A DNA stretch of 64,000 nt from Micromonospora humi (lineage in GTDB: Bacteria > Actinomycetota > Actinomycetes > Mycobacteriales > Micromonosporaceae), in assembly GCF_900090105.1 (NCBI RefSeq), contig NZ_FMDM01000013.1, forward strand, positions 152,601 to 216,600. The letters run 5' to 3'. The stretch's first letter is position 1, and each line of letters starts with the position of its first letter. A program made the translations under genes and the position numbers. Positions 15,980-23,817 of the stretch are shown here, piece by piece. Below the pieces are notes generated by a model, which was not told the origin of the DNA, ran no database searches, and saw only the letters and a list, made by a program, of their open reading frames with translations.

Positions 15980-16174
15980 CTAACCAGTGAGGGTGACGAG
16001 TGCCTCGCCCAACTCGGCGGGGGTGTCGAACTCCTCGGCCGGCAACGTCCGCAGCGCCTGCAGCGCCTCGGTGCTGACGCCGTTCTCCTGACCCCAGCGG
16101 ACCAGGTCCTCCCGGGAGACCGGGTAGTCGAGCCCGGCCAGGAACTCCTGCAACTGCGCGCCGGTGACGGTCAT
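15980..16174 (-). CDS. DUF2795 domain small protein
   Basis: 64 aa, entirely one DUF2795 domain: LQEFLAGLDYPVSREDLVRWGQENGVSTEALQALRTLPAEEFDTPAELGEAL. The family is a small helical fold, common in actinobacteria, of unknown function. The pattern xYPasReDLv...LpxxeFdsPaevseAl is clear. It is divergent from the erythromycin-esterase gene with about 80 bp between them, and its 3' end faces the molybdopterin oxidoreductase gene across the 58-bp element. Confidence 0.85.
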   Translation of the reverse strand: MTVTGAQLQEFLAGLDYPVSREDLVRWGQENGVSTEALQALRTLPAEEFDTPAELGEALVTLTG

Positions 16175-16253
16175 GCCGCGCGGCTACCCGCTGCCCCCGC
16201 CGGCATGCCCGCGAGTCACGGTTTGCCCCGACGGGACCCGGGTAGCCGCGGAC

Positions 16254-17510
16254 ATGCTGGTTCAGCGGCTCGGCGCGCCGAGCGACTTCGACCCGCTGCT
16301 GGAGCGCGTCCGGGACGCCCGCATCGTGATGATCGGCGAGGCGACGCACGGCAGCTACGACTACTACCGGCTGCGGGAGCAGTTGACCCGCCGGCTCATC
16401 GCCGAGCAGGGCTTCGACTTCGTCGCGGTGGAGGGCGACTGGCCGGACTGCGACCGGGTGCACTGTTCGGTGGTGGGCGCGCCGGGCGGGTCGGCCGATC
16501 CGCTGGTCGCGTTGGAGCGGTTCGAACGCTGGCCGACCTGGATGTGGGCGAACGCCGAGGTGGCCCGGTTCTGCCGCTGGCTGCGGGCCTGGAACCTGGA
16601 GCGCCCGGAGGGCGAACGCGCCGGCTTCCACGGCCTCGACGTCTACTCGCTGTGGGAGTCGATGCAGGCCATCTTCGACTACCTGGGCGAGGAGGACCCG
16701 GCCTCGCTGGAGGCGGCCCAGGAGGCCTATCGATGCTTCGAGCCGTACGGCAAACAGGTCGAGGAGTACGGGATGGCCAGCCGGTTCGTCTCCGCCCGGT
16801 GCGAGGAGGAGGTGGTCCGGCTGTTGGCGCGTACCCGGGAACAGGCCGCCGCGGACGGCCCGGACCGCTTCTCGGCCTGGCAGAACGCGGAGGTCGTGGC
16901 CGGTGCGGAGCGCTACTACCGGGCCATGGTCGGCGGCGGCCCGGAGTCGTGGAACGTCCGCGACATCCACATGGCCGACACGCTGGACCGGTTGCTCGAT
17001 CGCTACGGGCCGGACGCGCGGGGCATCGTGTGGGCGCACAACACGCATGTCGGCGACGCGCGGGCCACCGAGATGGCGGCGGACGGCATGGTCAACATCG
17101 GCCAGCTCGGCCGGGAGCGGCACGGCCGGGACGCGGTGGCGCTGATCGGCCTCGGCAGCTACCGGGGCACCGTGGTCGCCGCCCCGCGCTGGGGCACGCC
17201 GGCCGAGACGATGGTGGTGCCGCCGGCCCGCGAGGGGTCGGTCGAGCACCGGCTGCACGAGCTGATGCCGGACCGGGCGGTGCTGGTCTTCGGTGGGCCG
17301 GACGAGCCGGACTGGGTGACCGGCGAGGCGGACCACCGGGCGATCGGCGTGGTGTACGACCCGAGCTTCGAGTCCTGGGGCAACTACGTGCCGACCCGGC
17401 TGGGGGAGCGGTACGACGCGTTCATCTGGTGCGACGAGACGACCGCCCTGCACCCCCTGCCCGCGCTTGTCACGCCGGGCGAGATGGAGACGTACCCGGC
17501 CGGGGTGTGA
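16254..17510 (+). CDS. Erythromycin-esterase-family protein
   Basis: 418 aa cytoplasmic hydrolase of the EreA/EreB and succinoglycan-related superfamily. The catalytic-type GEATHG motif (Glu29, His32) is followed by YDYYRLREQLTRRLI and the second block FVAVEGDWPDC; later WAHNTHVGDAR supplies another conserved histidine pair. Some relatives open macrolide lactones, but most chromosomal copies have no proven substrate, so resistance should not be assumed. ATG 16254 is chosen over the upstream in-frame GTG/ATG codons because the 30-residue extension is Pro-rich and unlike the family. A 58-bp repeat follows its stop by 6 nt, facing the MMPL gene. Confidence 0.88.
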   Translation: MLVQRLGAPSDFDPLLERVRDARIVMIGEATHGSYDYYRLREQLTRRLIAEQGFDFVAVEGDWPDCDRVHCSVVGAPGGSADPLVALERFERWPTWMWANAEVARFCRWLRAWNLERPEGERAGFHGLDVYSLWESMQAIFDYLGEEDPASLEAAQEAYRCFEPYGKQVEEYGMASRFVSARCEEEVVRLLARTREQAAADGPDRFSAWQNAEVVAGAERYYRAMVGGGPESWNVRDIHMADTLDRLLDRYGPDARGIVWAHNTHVGDARATEMAADGMVNIGQLGRERHGRDAVALIGLGSYRGTVVAAPRWGTPAETMVVPPAREGSVEHRLHELMPDRAVLVFGGPDEPDWVTGEADHRAIGVVYDPSFESWGNYVPTRLGERYDAFIWCDETTALHPLPALVTPGEMETYPAGV

Positions 17511-17516
17511 GCCGGG

Positions 17517-17574
17517 GTGTTAAGCGGGGCCCCCGCCTATGCAGAATGCGTTAAGCGGGGGCCCCTCCTTTCAC
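17517..17574 (-). repeat. 58-bp palindromic intergenic element, copy 3 (reverse orientation)
   Basis: Read on the minus strand it begins GTGAAAGGAGGGGCCCC and ends in GCTTAACAC, almost identical to copy 4. The TGA in its first four bases is the actual stop codon of the minus-strand MMPL gene (17571-17573). The other end is 6 bp from the stop of the convergent erythromycin-esterase gene. Confidence 0.92.
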
Positions 17575-19754
17575 TTCACCTGGGCGGGCTCGCGGGCGGC
17601 GAGGTGGGCGCGGAGGCCTTCGCCCTCGACGTCCACGTTGGGCAGCAGCTTGTTCAGCCAGCGGGGCAGCCACCAGGCGGCGTTGTTCAGCAGCGACATC
17701 ACCGCCGGCACGATGGTCATCCGGACCACGAACGCGTCGATGGCGACACCGATCGCGAGTGCGAAGCCCATCGACTTGATGATCGGGTCGTCCAGGAAGA
17801 CGAAGCCGCCGAACACCGACATCATGATGAGCGCGGCGGCGGTGACCACCCGGGCGCCGTGCCCCATGCCGTTGATGGTGGCCTGGCGGGCGGTGTCCCC
17901 GTGCACGAAGTCCTCCCGCATCCGGGAGACCAGGAAGACCTCGTAGTCCATGGCCAGGCCGAAGAGGATGCCGATGAGCAGGATCGGCAGGAAGCTGACC
18001 AGCGGCGCCGGCGTGTCCACGCCGAGCAGACCGGCCAGGTGGCCCTGCTGGAACACCGCGACCGTGATGCCGAACGTGGCCGCCACGGTGAGCAGGAAGC
18101 CGAGCGCCGCCTTGACCGGCACCAGGATCGACCGGAACACCAGCATCAGCAGCAGCACGGACAGGCCCACCACCAGCAGCAGGTAGACCGGGAGGGCGTC
18201 GGAGAGCTTCTCCGACACGTCGATGCCGATCGCGGTGACGCCGGTGAGCAGGACGTCGGCGTTCTGGATGCCGCCGACCTGCCGCCGGATGTCGTGCACC
18301 AGATCCTCGGTCTTCTCGTCGGTCGGCCCGGTCTTCGGGATGACGCCGAGCAGCGCGGTGCGGCCGGACGGGTCGAGCTGCGGCGGGGCCACCGCCAGCA
18401 CCCCGTCGGTCTTCTGGATCAGCGCGGCGACCTGCGGTACGGCGGCCTGGGTGGCCTGCGGCGAGTCGGCGGTGACGACGACCGCGAGCCGGCCGGTGAA
18501 GCCGGGGCCGAAGCCCTCCCGGATCAGGTCGTTGCTGACCCGGGCCGGGGTGCCCTCGGCCGCCGTGGAGGCGTCCGGCAGCGCCAGGCGCATGTCCTGG
18601 GCGGGGATGGCGAGCAGGCCGAGGCCGAGCAGGCCGACCAGGATCACCGGGATGCGGAACCGGGTCACCCAGTTCGCCCAGCGGAACCCGAAGCCGGAAC
18701 GGTCCTCCGAGCCGGTGCCCGGGTCCGCCGCCGCCTCCCGGCTGCGCAGCTTGCGCGGCAGCACCTTCCGGCCAGCGAAGCCGAGCAGCGCCGGGGCCAG
18801 CGTGATCGCCACCAGTACGGCCACGGTGACGGTGCCGGCGGCGGCCAGGCCCATCACGGTGAGGAACGGGATGCCCACCACGGCCAGGCCGGCCAGCGCG
18901 ACCACCACGGTGGCGCCGGCGAAGACCACGGCGGAGCCGGCGGTGCCGACCGCGCGACCGACCGCCTCCTCGGGGGAGAGCCCGTCGAGCAGGTTCTGCC
19001 GGTGCCGGGAGGTGATGAACAGCGAGTAGTCGATGCCGACCGCGAGGCCGAGCATCAGCGCCAGGATCGGTGCGGTGCTGGTCAGCTCGACCGTGCCGCT
19101 GAGCGCGAACAGGCCGGCCATGCCGACGCCGACGCCGATCAGCGCGTTCAGCATGGTCATCCCGGCCGCCACCAGGGAGCCGAACGTGATGACCAGGACG
19201 ATCGCCGCGACCAGCACACCGAGCGCCTCGGTCGAGCCGACCTCCGGCTCGCCGTTGAGCACCTCGCCGCCGGGGGCGATCTGCCAGCCCTGCGCCTCGG
19301 CCTGCGCACCGACCTTCTCGTACGCGTCGCGTTGCTCGGTGGTGACGTCGTCGGCGCGGCCGGCGAACTGCACCTGGATCAGCGCGTAGCGGCCGTCCGG
19401 GGTGAGCGCCTGGGCCTGGTAGGGGTCGATCGCGCCGACCACCCCGGGCAGGGTGGCCGCCTCCTGGGTGACCTGCTTGACCACCGCCTGGCCGGCCGGC
19501 GAGGTGAGCGCGCCGTCCTGCGGCGCCTTGACGGCGATGGTGCCGGTGGCGCCGCTGGCCGCCGGGAACCGGTCGGCGAGGAGGTCGATCGCCTTCTGCG
19601 ACTCGGTGCCGGGCATGGTGAAGTTGCTCGCCGTCGGCCCGCGCAGCGTGGCCGCGGCCAGACCGAGACCGACGAGTACGACGAGCCAGACGACGGCGAC
19701 GAGTCGCCGCCGGCGCAGGGATGCCCGGCCGAGCCGGTACAGCAGGGTCGCCAT
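17571..19754 (-). CDS. MMPL/RND-superfamily membrane exporter
   Basis: 727 aa. Two similar halves, each with one N-terminal helix, an extracytoplasmic loop and five further helices; the repeated MMPL motif is seen as LGLAVGIDYSLFITSRHRQNL in the first half and GLAMDYEVFLVSRMREDF in the second. Members export lipids, siderophores or drugs using the proton gradient. The C-terminus ends AQVK and its TGA lies inside the 58-bp repeat. It follows tetR after 36 bp, so the two form an operon, and is probably induced when the TetR regulator releases the twin palindromes at 20351-20385. The substrate is unknown. Confidence 0.9.
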   Translation of the reverse strand: MATLLYRLGRASLRRRRLVAVVWLVVLVGLGLAAATLRGPTASNFTMPGTESQKAIDLLADRFPAASGATGTIAVKAPQDGALTSPAGQAVVKQVTQEAATLPGVVGAIDPYQAQALTPDGRYALIQVQFAGRADDVTTEQRDAYEKVGAQAEAQGWQIAPGGEVLNGEPEVGSTEALGVLVAAIVLVITFGSLVAAGMTMLNALIGVGVGMAGLFALSGTVELTSTAPILALMLGLAVGIDYSLFITSRHRQNLLDGLSPEEAVGRAVGTAGSAVVFAGATVVVALAGLAVVGIPFLTVMGLAAAGTVTVAVLVAITLAPALLGFAGRKVLPRKLRSREAAADPGTGSEDRSGFGFRWANWVTRFRIPVILVGLLGLGLLAIPAQDMRLALPDASTAAEGTPARVSNDLIREGFGPGFTGRLAVVVTADSPQATQAAVPQVAALIQKTDGVLAVAPPQLDPSGRTALLGVIPKTGPTDEKTEDLVHDIRRQVGGIQNADVLLTGVTAIGIDVSEKLSDALPVYLLLVVGLSVLLLMLVFRSILVPVKAALGFLLTVAATFGITVAVFQQGHLAGLLGVDTPAPLVSFLPILLIGILFGLAMDYEVFLVSRMREDFVHGDTARQATINGMGHGARVVTAAALIMMSVFGGFVFLDDPIIKSMGFALAIGVAIDAFVVRMTIVPAVMSLLNNAAWWLPRWLNKLLPNVDVEGEGLRAHLAAREPAQVK

Positions 19755-19790
19755 GGACCTTCCTTCGTCCTCGGGATTGCGACAGTGGGA

Positions 19791-20336
19791 TCAGGTGGTG
19801 GGTTCGAGCGCGCGGTGCGCCACGGCGAGCAGCGCTGGTCGCAGCTCCTCGTCGGGGATGTCCAGGAACTCGCCGCAGGTCTCGGCGATGCCGGCCAGGA
19901 CGACGAGCGCGGCGATGCGGGCCACCGGCCGGTCGGAGAAGCCGGCGAACGCGGCGATCAGCCGTTCGGAGATCTGTTGGATGTGTGCGAACGCGGGCTG
20001 CTGGAGCAGGTCGGGAAACTCGCCCCGGAGCAGCGCGATCTCCCGGCGGAACCGGACCGCGAGGTCGACGAAGCCTTCGGCGGCGACCCGTTGGGCCTCG
20101 GCGCCGGTGAGGTCGGCGAGCCGGGCGTCGAGCTGTTCCAGCACCGCGATGGCGGGTGCCATCAGCTCGCAGAGCAGGGCGTCCTTGCTGGCGAAGTGGT
20201 AGAGCACGGTGGCCTTGGAGCAGCCCACCTCGCGGGCGATGTCCTGCAGTGAGGTGCCCTTGTATCCGGTGACGGCGAACCGACGGGCCGCCGCGGTGAG
20301 CAGCTCGTCGTGGGTGGCCGGGGTGGCGCGTGCCAT
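19791..20336 (-). CDS. TetR-family transcriptional regulator of the MMPL exporter
   Basis: About 181 aa from ATG 20336 (MARATPATHDELL). ATG codons at 20348 and 20369 are also in frame, but the latter lies inside the operator. The N-terminal helix-turn-helix (TSLQDIAREVGCSKATVLYHFASKDALL) is standard TetR; the C-terminal ligand domain is unassigned. Two 16-bp perfect palindromes directly upstream are its likely autoregulatory site. The ribosome binding site (GGAGGG) is close to 20336, so the start is uncertain by a few codons. The MMPL exporter gene is downstream in the same operon. Confidence 0.9.
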   Translation of the reverse strand: MARATPATHDELLTAAARRFAVTGYKGTSLQDIAREVGCSKATVLYHFASKDALLCELMAPAIAVLEQLDARLADLTGAEAQRVAAEGFVDLAVRFRREIALLRGEFPDLLQQPAFAHIQQISERLIAAFAGFSDRPVARIAALVVLAGIAETCGEFLDIPDEELRPALLAVAHRALEPTT

Positions 20337-20350
20337 GCCCTCCAGCATGC

Positions 20351-20385
20351 CTGACCGATCGGTCAGCACCTGACCGATCGGTCAG
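20351..20385 (-). promoter_or_regulatory. Twin TetR operators (CTGACCGATCGGTCAG, two copies)
   Basis: Two identical perfect 16-bp palindromes at 20351-20366 and 20370-20385, with centres 19 bp apart. They lie in front of tetR, and the second overlaps the hxlR stop codon (20382-20384). The TGACC-GGTCA form is typical of TetR-type sites. Confidence 0.9.
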
Positions 20386-20810
20386 ACGGATTGCGTGGGC
20401 TTCGCCACAGGGTGCTCCCGGTCGTACGCCGCCCGGGCCGCGCTGATCGCGTCGCGGTGCCGCTCGGCCCAGCGGGTGAGCGCGACGAGCGACTCGTACA
20501 GCTCCCGGGCCATCGGGGTGGCGGTGTACTCGACCCGCGGCGGCACGGTGGCGTGCACGTGCCGGACCAGCAGGCCGTCGCGTTCCAGGTTGCGCAGGGT
20601 CAGCGTGAGCATCCGCCGGCTGATCCCCTCCACCCGCCGCTCCAGCTCGGTGAAGCGGATCGGGCCGGTCGACGCGGCGATCAGGATGCCGATGCTCCAC
20701 TTGCCGCCGACCCGGTCCAGCGCCTCCCGCACCGTGCACGCCCGCGCCTGCGCTCCACCCCGGTCCTGGCCGGTCTGGCCGGACGCGCAGCGGTCGTCCT
20801 GGGTCGTCAC
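20382..20810 (-). CDS. HxlR-family transcriptional regulator
   Basis: 142 aa winged helix-turn-helix regulator. The pattern CTVREALDRVGGKWSIGILIAASTGPIRFTELERRVEGISRRMLTLTLRNLERDGLLVR is diagnostic of HxlR/PF01638, including the conserved N-terminal cysteine and the ISRRMLTLTLRNLERDGL recognition region. GTG 20810 is chosen for its AAGGAG site. Many HxlR members sense thiols or electrophiles through the cysteine and control a divergent reductase gene. Here no such gene is adjacent, but an inverted repeat sits in the 347-bp gap upstream. Its stop codon lies in the tetR operator. Confidence 0.9.
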   Translation of the reverse strand: MTTQDDRCASGQTGQDRGGAQARACTVREALDRVGGKWSIGILIAASTGPIRFTELERRVEGISRRMLTLTLRNLERDGLLVRHVHATVPPRVEYTATPMARELYESLVALTRWAERHRDAISAARAAYDREHPVAKPTQSV

Positions 20811-21157
20811 CGTGTCTCCTTCCGCGCGGCCCCGACGGGAGCCTCGGTGGCCATCATGCGCCACGTGCGGCCGCCGGCCGGCGGAGTGCGTACGGCGACC
20901 GCGTGCCGGGTCGGGGGAAGACCTCGTGTTGTCCGCCTGCAAACTTGATGGCGTGAATGGATCAGCCGCCGTGAAGCCGGCCCGGCGGCCTGACCCCCGG
21001 TCGACTCGTTCACGTCATCAAGTTCGTAGCGTGTCAGCCCATCACCCGACTGCTCGACGGCTCGCCCCGCGAGGCGAACACCCGCTCCGGGACGGGTCGG
21101 CACGCCGGCCGCCGTGTCGGGGTTGCCGGACCGGGCCCGGGCCGGGAAGGTGGGCGG
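20811..21157. other. Non-coding gap between hxlR and ligD-pol
   Basis: 347 bp without a supported gene. It holds the hxlR promoter region, the AACTTGATGGCGTGAA inverted repeat described separately, and the leader of the LigD-type gene. No ribosome binding site with a plausible open frame was found on either strand. Confidence 0.6.
20942..21024. repeat. Imperfect inverted repeat between hxlR and ligD-pol
   Basis: AACTTGATGGCGTGAA (20942-20957) and TTCACGTCATCAAGTT (21009-21024) are reverse complements with one mismatch over 16 bp, separated by 51 bp. Two HxlR-binding half regions are one possible explanation, since HxlR-type regulators usually bind their own upstream region; a transposon-like element is the other. 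The arms are too far apart to be a typical terminator. Confidence 0.75.
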
Positions 21158-22117
21158 ATGGGCGCCGCTGACGAGACCCGCGACGGGGTTCCGCTGACCA
21201 ACCTGGACCAGCCGCTGTTCGACGGCGCCGGCGCGACCAAGCGTGACCTGGTCGACTACCTCGACGCGGTGCACGGCCGGCTCCTGCCGGAGCTGCGCGA
21301 CCGACCGCTGTCGGTGCTGCGGGTCCGGCCCGGGCAGGAGCCGTTCATGCAGAAGAACCTGCCGAAGTACACGCCGGACTGGGTGCGCCGCACCGAGGTC
21401 TGGGCCGAGGCGTCGCACCGGCGCATCTCGTACGCCCTCTGCGACGACCGGCGGACGCTGCTCTGGTTCGCCAACCAGCGGGCGGTGGAATACCACGCCC
21501 CACTGGCCCACGCCGGACACGCCGAGCACCCGACCCACCTGGTGCTCGACCTGGACCCGCCGGAGGGCGACTCGTTCGGCGCGGCGGTGCGCGTCGCGTT
21601 GCTGGTGCGGCAGGCGCTCGCCGACGCCGGGCTGACCGGCGCGGTCAAGACCAGCGGGGCGAAGGGCCTGCACGTGATCGTGCCGGTGGCGCCGGCCACC
21701 ACGGCGGAGGAGGCCGCCGCCGCGACCCGGGCGCTCGCGGCCCGCGCCGAACGGCTCGACCCGGCGCTGGCCACCACCGCGTTCATCGTGGCCGACCGGG
21801 GCGGCCGGGTCTTCGTCGACTCCACCCGCGGGTACGGGGCGACGGTGGTGGCCGCGTACAGCCCTCGGATCCGGCCGGGCACGCCGGTGTCGTACCCGGT
21901 CGGCTGGGCGGACCTGGAGTCGGCGACGCCTGCCGACTTCACCGTGCGGACCGTGCCGGCGCTGCTCGGCGACCGGGATCCGTGGGCGGAGGCGCTGCCC
22001 GCGCCGCAGTCGCTGCCGGCGGAGCTGGTCGAGGAGGGGCGGGGCATTCCGGTGGCCCGGGTGCAGGCGATGCACGAGGGCAAGCGGCGGGCGAAGGCGC
22101 GGCGCGAGGCCGGCTGA
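21158..22117 (+). CDS. Stand-alone LigD polymerase-domain protein (archaeo-eukaryotic primase-like)
   Basis: 319 aa corresponding only to the polymerase domain of bacterial LigD; no ligase or nuclease domain is fused. Metal-binding aspartates Asp131 and Asp133 lie in LVLDLDPP. The SGAKGLHV motif (KTSGAKGLHVIVP) and the later VFVDSTRGYGATVVAAYSPRIRPGTPVS block are intact. Such proteins add ribo- or deoxyribonucleotides during non-homologous end joining. No ku or ATP-dependent ligase gene is present in the window, so its partner must lie elsewhere or it works in another repair route. ATG 21158 is used; the ribosome binding site (GGGAAGG) is good. A hairpin terminator and tRNA-Arg on the other strand follow it. 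Confidence 0.9.
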   Translation: MGAADETRDGVPLTNLDQPLFDGAGATKRDLVDYLDAVHGRLLPELRDRPLSVLRVRPGQEPFMQKNLPKYTPDWVRRTEVWAEASHRRISYALCDDRRTLLWFANQRAVEYHAPLAHAGHAEHPTHLVLDLDPPEGDSFGAAVRVALLVRQALADAGLTGAVKTSGAKGLHVIVPVAPATTAEEAAAATRALAARAERLDPALATTAFIVADRGGRVFVDSTRGYGATVVAAYSPRIRPGTPVSYPVGWADLESATPADFTVRTVPALLGDRDPWAEALPAPQSLPAELVEEGRGIPVARVQAMHEGKRRAKARREAG

Positions 22118-22125
22118 GCCGACGC

Positions 22126-22154
22126 GAAAGCCCGGGCGCGACGGCCCGGGCTTC
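22126..22154. terminator. Hairpin terminator after the LigD-pol gene
   Basis: AGCCCGGGC (22129-22137) pairs with GCCCGGGCT (22144-22152) with flanking A/T pairs. It separates the plus-strand gene from the minus-strand tRNA-Arg and can serve both directions. Confidence 0.65.
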
Positions 22155-22163
22155 GACGTCTTC

Positions 22164-22238
22164 TGGTGCCCCCGGCAGGATTCGAACCTGCGCCCCCGCC
22201 TCCGGAGGGCGGTGCTCTATCCCCTGAGCTACGGGGGC
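22164..22238 (-). tRNA. tRNA-Arg, anticodon CCG
   Basis: 75 nt with the CCA end encoded (22164-22166). The acceptor stem GCCCCCG pairs with CGGGGGC, the anticodon stem-loop is CCGCC-CTCCGGA-GGCGG with anticodon CCG (reads CGG), and the T arm contains TTCGAAT. No direct repeat of its 3' end, which would mark an integrated element, is seen in the window. Confidence 0.96.
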
Positions 22239-22252
22239 TCAGCGACCCGAGA

Positions 22253-22258
22253 AGAGTA
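22253..22258 (-). promoter_or_regulatory. Probable -10 of the tRNA-Arg gene
   Basis: TACTCT on the minus strand ends 14 nt before the tRNA 5' end, in an otherwise less GC-rich stretch. The -35 is uncertain. Confidence 0.4.
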
Positions 22259-22314
22259 GCAAACCCCCTCCCGGATCACCGAATCGGTATCGCCGGGCAG
22301 TCGATCTTCACCGC

Positions 22315-23079
22315 TCAGGCGGCGGCGAGGGCGCGACCGCAGCTCGGCAGCGGGTGCAGCGCGATGCGGCGGGGCAGTCGGCGGGGCCACTCGTTGCGTG
22401 GCCAGGAGCCGTCCACGATCAGGTGCACGGCGCGTTCCTCGGCGCCGCTGAGCCGCAGCACGAAGTCCCGGGGCAGGGGCGGGTCCACCGAGGGCGTGGT
22501 GACCATGAACCGCACCCGCCCCCGGGAGGAGACCGCCGAGACCACGTCGGCCGCCGGCATGGTGCCGCGCAGGCGCACCCGGCCGATCCAGTAGACCTCC
22601 GCGGCGTGCTCCTGCGCGGCTCGGGTGATCGCCGGGTACTCGCTGCGTACCCACCGCTCGACCGCGCCGACGCAGAGGCCGCAGGCCCGCTCGCGCGGCT
22701 CGCGCGGCCCGAGCCCCCAGGCCCGGAGGTACGCCCCGACGGTGCCGGCGTCCAGGGTCAGCGCGAACCGGCGCTCGATGAGCGTGGTCAGGCTCTGCCG
22801 GGTCCAGAGTTCCTCGTCGATGCCGAACTCGTCCGGGTGGACGCCCCGCAGCACGTCGATGAGTTCGAGTTCCTGTTCGCGGCTGAGCGTTCCCGGCTCG
22901 CCCTGCCGCAGTCCGCGACGGACGGCTGCCACCGCTCCGTCACCGCCGATGGTGTGGCGTCGGCACCAGCTGGTCACCGACCGCCCTGCGTCTCTGAGTG
23001 CAACCCCCACGTCTTGCGCAACGAGCCCGAACCGTAACCGGTCACGATATGTATGGAGAAAACTCCCGAAGCAGTGCAA
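22315..23079 (-). CDS. Degenerate IS630-like winged-helix protein lacking the DDE residues
   Basis: 254 aa. The middle (about 80-130: TLSREQELELIDVLRGVHPDEFGIDEELWTRQSLTTLIERRFALTLDAGTVGAYLRAWGL) is the winged-helix HTH_33 domain of IS630-type transposases. The C-terminal part still shows the ghost of the DDE fold (AVHLIVDGSWPRNEWPRRLPRRIALHPLPSC stands where transposases have VLDNxxxH...LPpysPeLNPIE). The first Asp region reads EVYWIGRVRL, and the final Glu region is missing. It is therefore either a relic or a domesticated DNA-binding protein. The reading frame is intact, which favours selection. The start is unclear: the long N-terminus from ATG 23079 lacks a good ribosome binding site. 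It lies next to tRNA-Arg. Confidence 0.65.
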   Translation of the reverse strand: MHCFGSFLHTYRDRLRFGLVAQDVGVALRDAGRSVTSWCRRHTIGGDGAVAAVRRGLRQGEPGTLSREQELELIDVLRGVHPDEFGIDEELWTRQSLTTLIERRFALTLDAGTVGAYLRAWGLGPREPRERACGLCVGAVERWVRSEYPAITRAAQEHAAEVYWIGRVRLRGTMPAADVVSAVSSRGRVRFMVTTPSVDPPLPRDFVLRLSGAEERAVHLIVDGSWPRNEWPRRLPRRIALHPLPSCGRALAAA

Positions 23080-23132
23080 TGGGTCCTTATCCCCAAAACG
23101 TTACAAACGGTCAAAGCGGACAAGCGGGACCG

Positions 23133-23810
23133 TCAGAGCGTGCCGCCCAGGCGCTTCAGCGCCGCGTTGAGGTTGGTCAGGTCGTTCTGCTGGGTGTTCT
23201 TCATGACCTGGGCGACCGCCAGCACGTCGTCGTCGTGCCCCTCGTCGAGGATGCCGTCGATCATGTGCACCCCGCCGATGTGGTGGCGGATCATCATCTG
23301 CAGGAACAGCACGTCGAACTCGCGACCGCTCGCCGCCCGCAGCTTCGCCATCTCCTCCGGTGTGGCCATGCCCGGCATCAGGCCGTCCTTCACCAGCCCG
23401 GCGCCGTCCGGCATCCACGCCATCGGGGCCTGCTCACCGGTCGGGTCCAGCTTCCAGGAGCGCAGCCACGTCTGCATGGTGCCGATCTCGCCCTGCTGCC
23501 CGGTGGCGATGTCCACGCCGACCTGGCGCACCTCGGCGTCCTGACCCTGGCGGAACGCCAGCAGCCCCATGGCGACCGCCTGGTTGTGGTGGGCGGTCAT
23601 GTCCCGGGCGAAACCGGCCTCGGCCGAGGTGTCGCCCGGGCGGCTGAGCGTCGGGGTGAGCAGGCCGCCGGCGTACCCGAGGAGCAGCCCGACCACGACG
23701 GCGGCGGCCAGGGCCAGCAGGCCGTAGCGGCGCGCCGCCGGCCGGCCGCCCTCGTCGGCGGCCGGCACCTCGTCGTCGAACTCGCTGTCGGTGGTCACCG
23801 GAGCGGTCAT
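23133..23810 (-). CDS. DUF305 family membrane-anchored protein
   Basis: 225 aa. A cytoplasmic acidic N-terminus and one membrane segment (about 30-50, LLALAAAVVVGLLLGYAGG) lead to an extracytoplasmic DUF305 domain with the paired-histidine motifs FARDMTAHHNQAVAMG and FLQMMIRHHIGGVHM. The family is a ferritin-like helical bundle, and some members bind copper through these residues. It lies 7 bp after the DUF3105 gene, so the two form an operon; the pair is common in actinobacteria and probably acts together on the cell surface. Function in this organism is unproven. Confidence 0.9.
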   Translation of the reverse strand: MTAPVTTDSEFDDEVPAADEGGRPAARRYGLLALAAAVVVGLLLGYAGGLLTPTLSRPGDTSAEAGFARDMTAHHNQAVAMGLLAFRQGQDAEVRQVGVDIATGQQGEIGTMQTWLRSWKLDPTGEQAPMAWMPDGAGLVKDGLMPGMATPEEMAKLRAASGREFDVLFLQMMIRHHIGGVHMIDGILDEGHDDDVLAVAQVMKNTQQNDLTNLNAALKRLGGTL

Positions 23811-23817
23811 CGCGTCC

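Noticed and set aside
16254..17510. Macrolide resistance gene
   Set aside because: The erythromycin-esterase family is broad and chromosomal members often have other substrates. Nothing in the context points to resistance.
22164..23079. Integrated element at tRNA-Arg
   Set aside because: No integrase, no direct repeat of the tRNA 3' end and no change in gene type was seen; only the degenerate IS630-like gene lies beside it.
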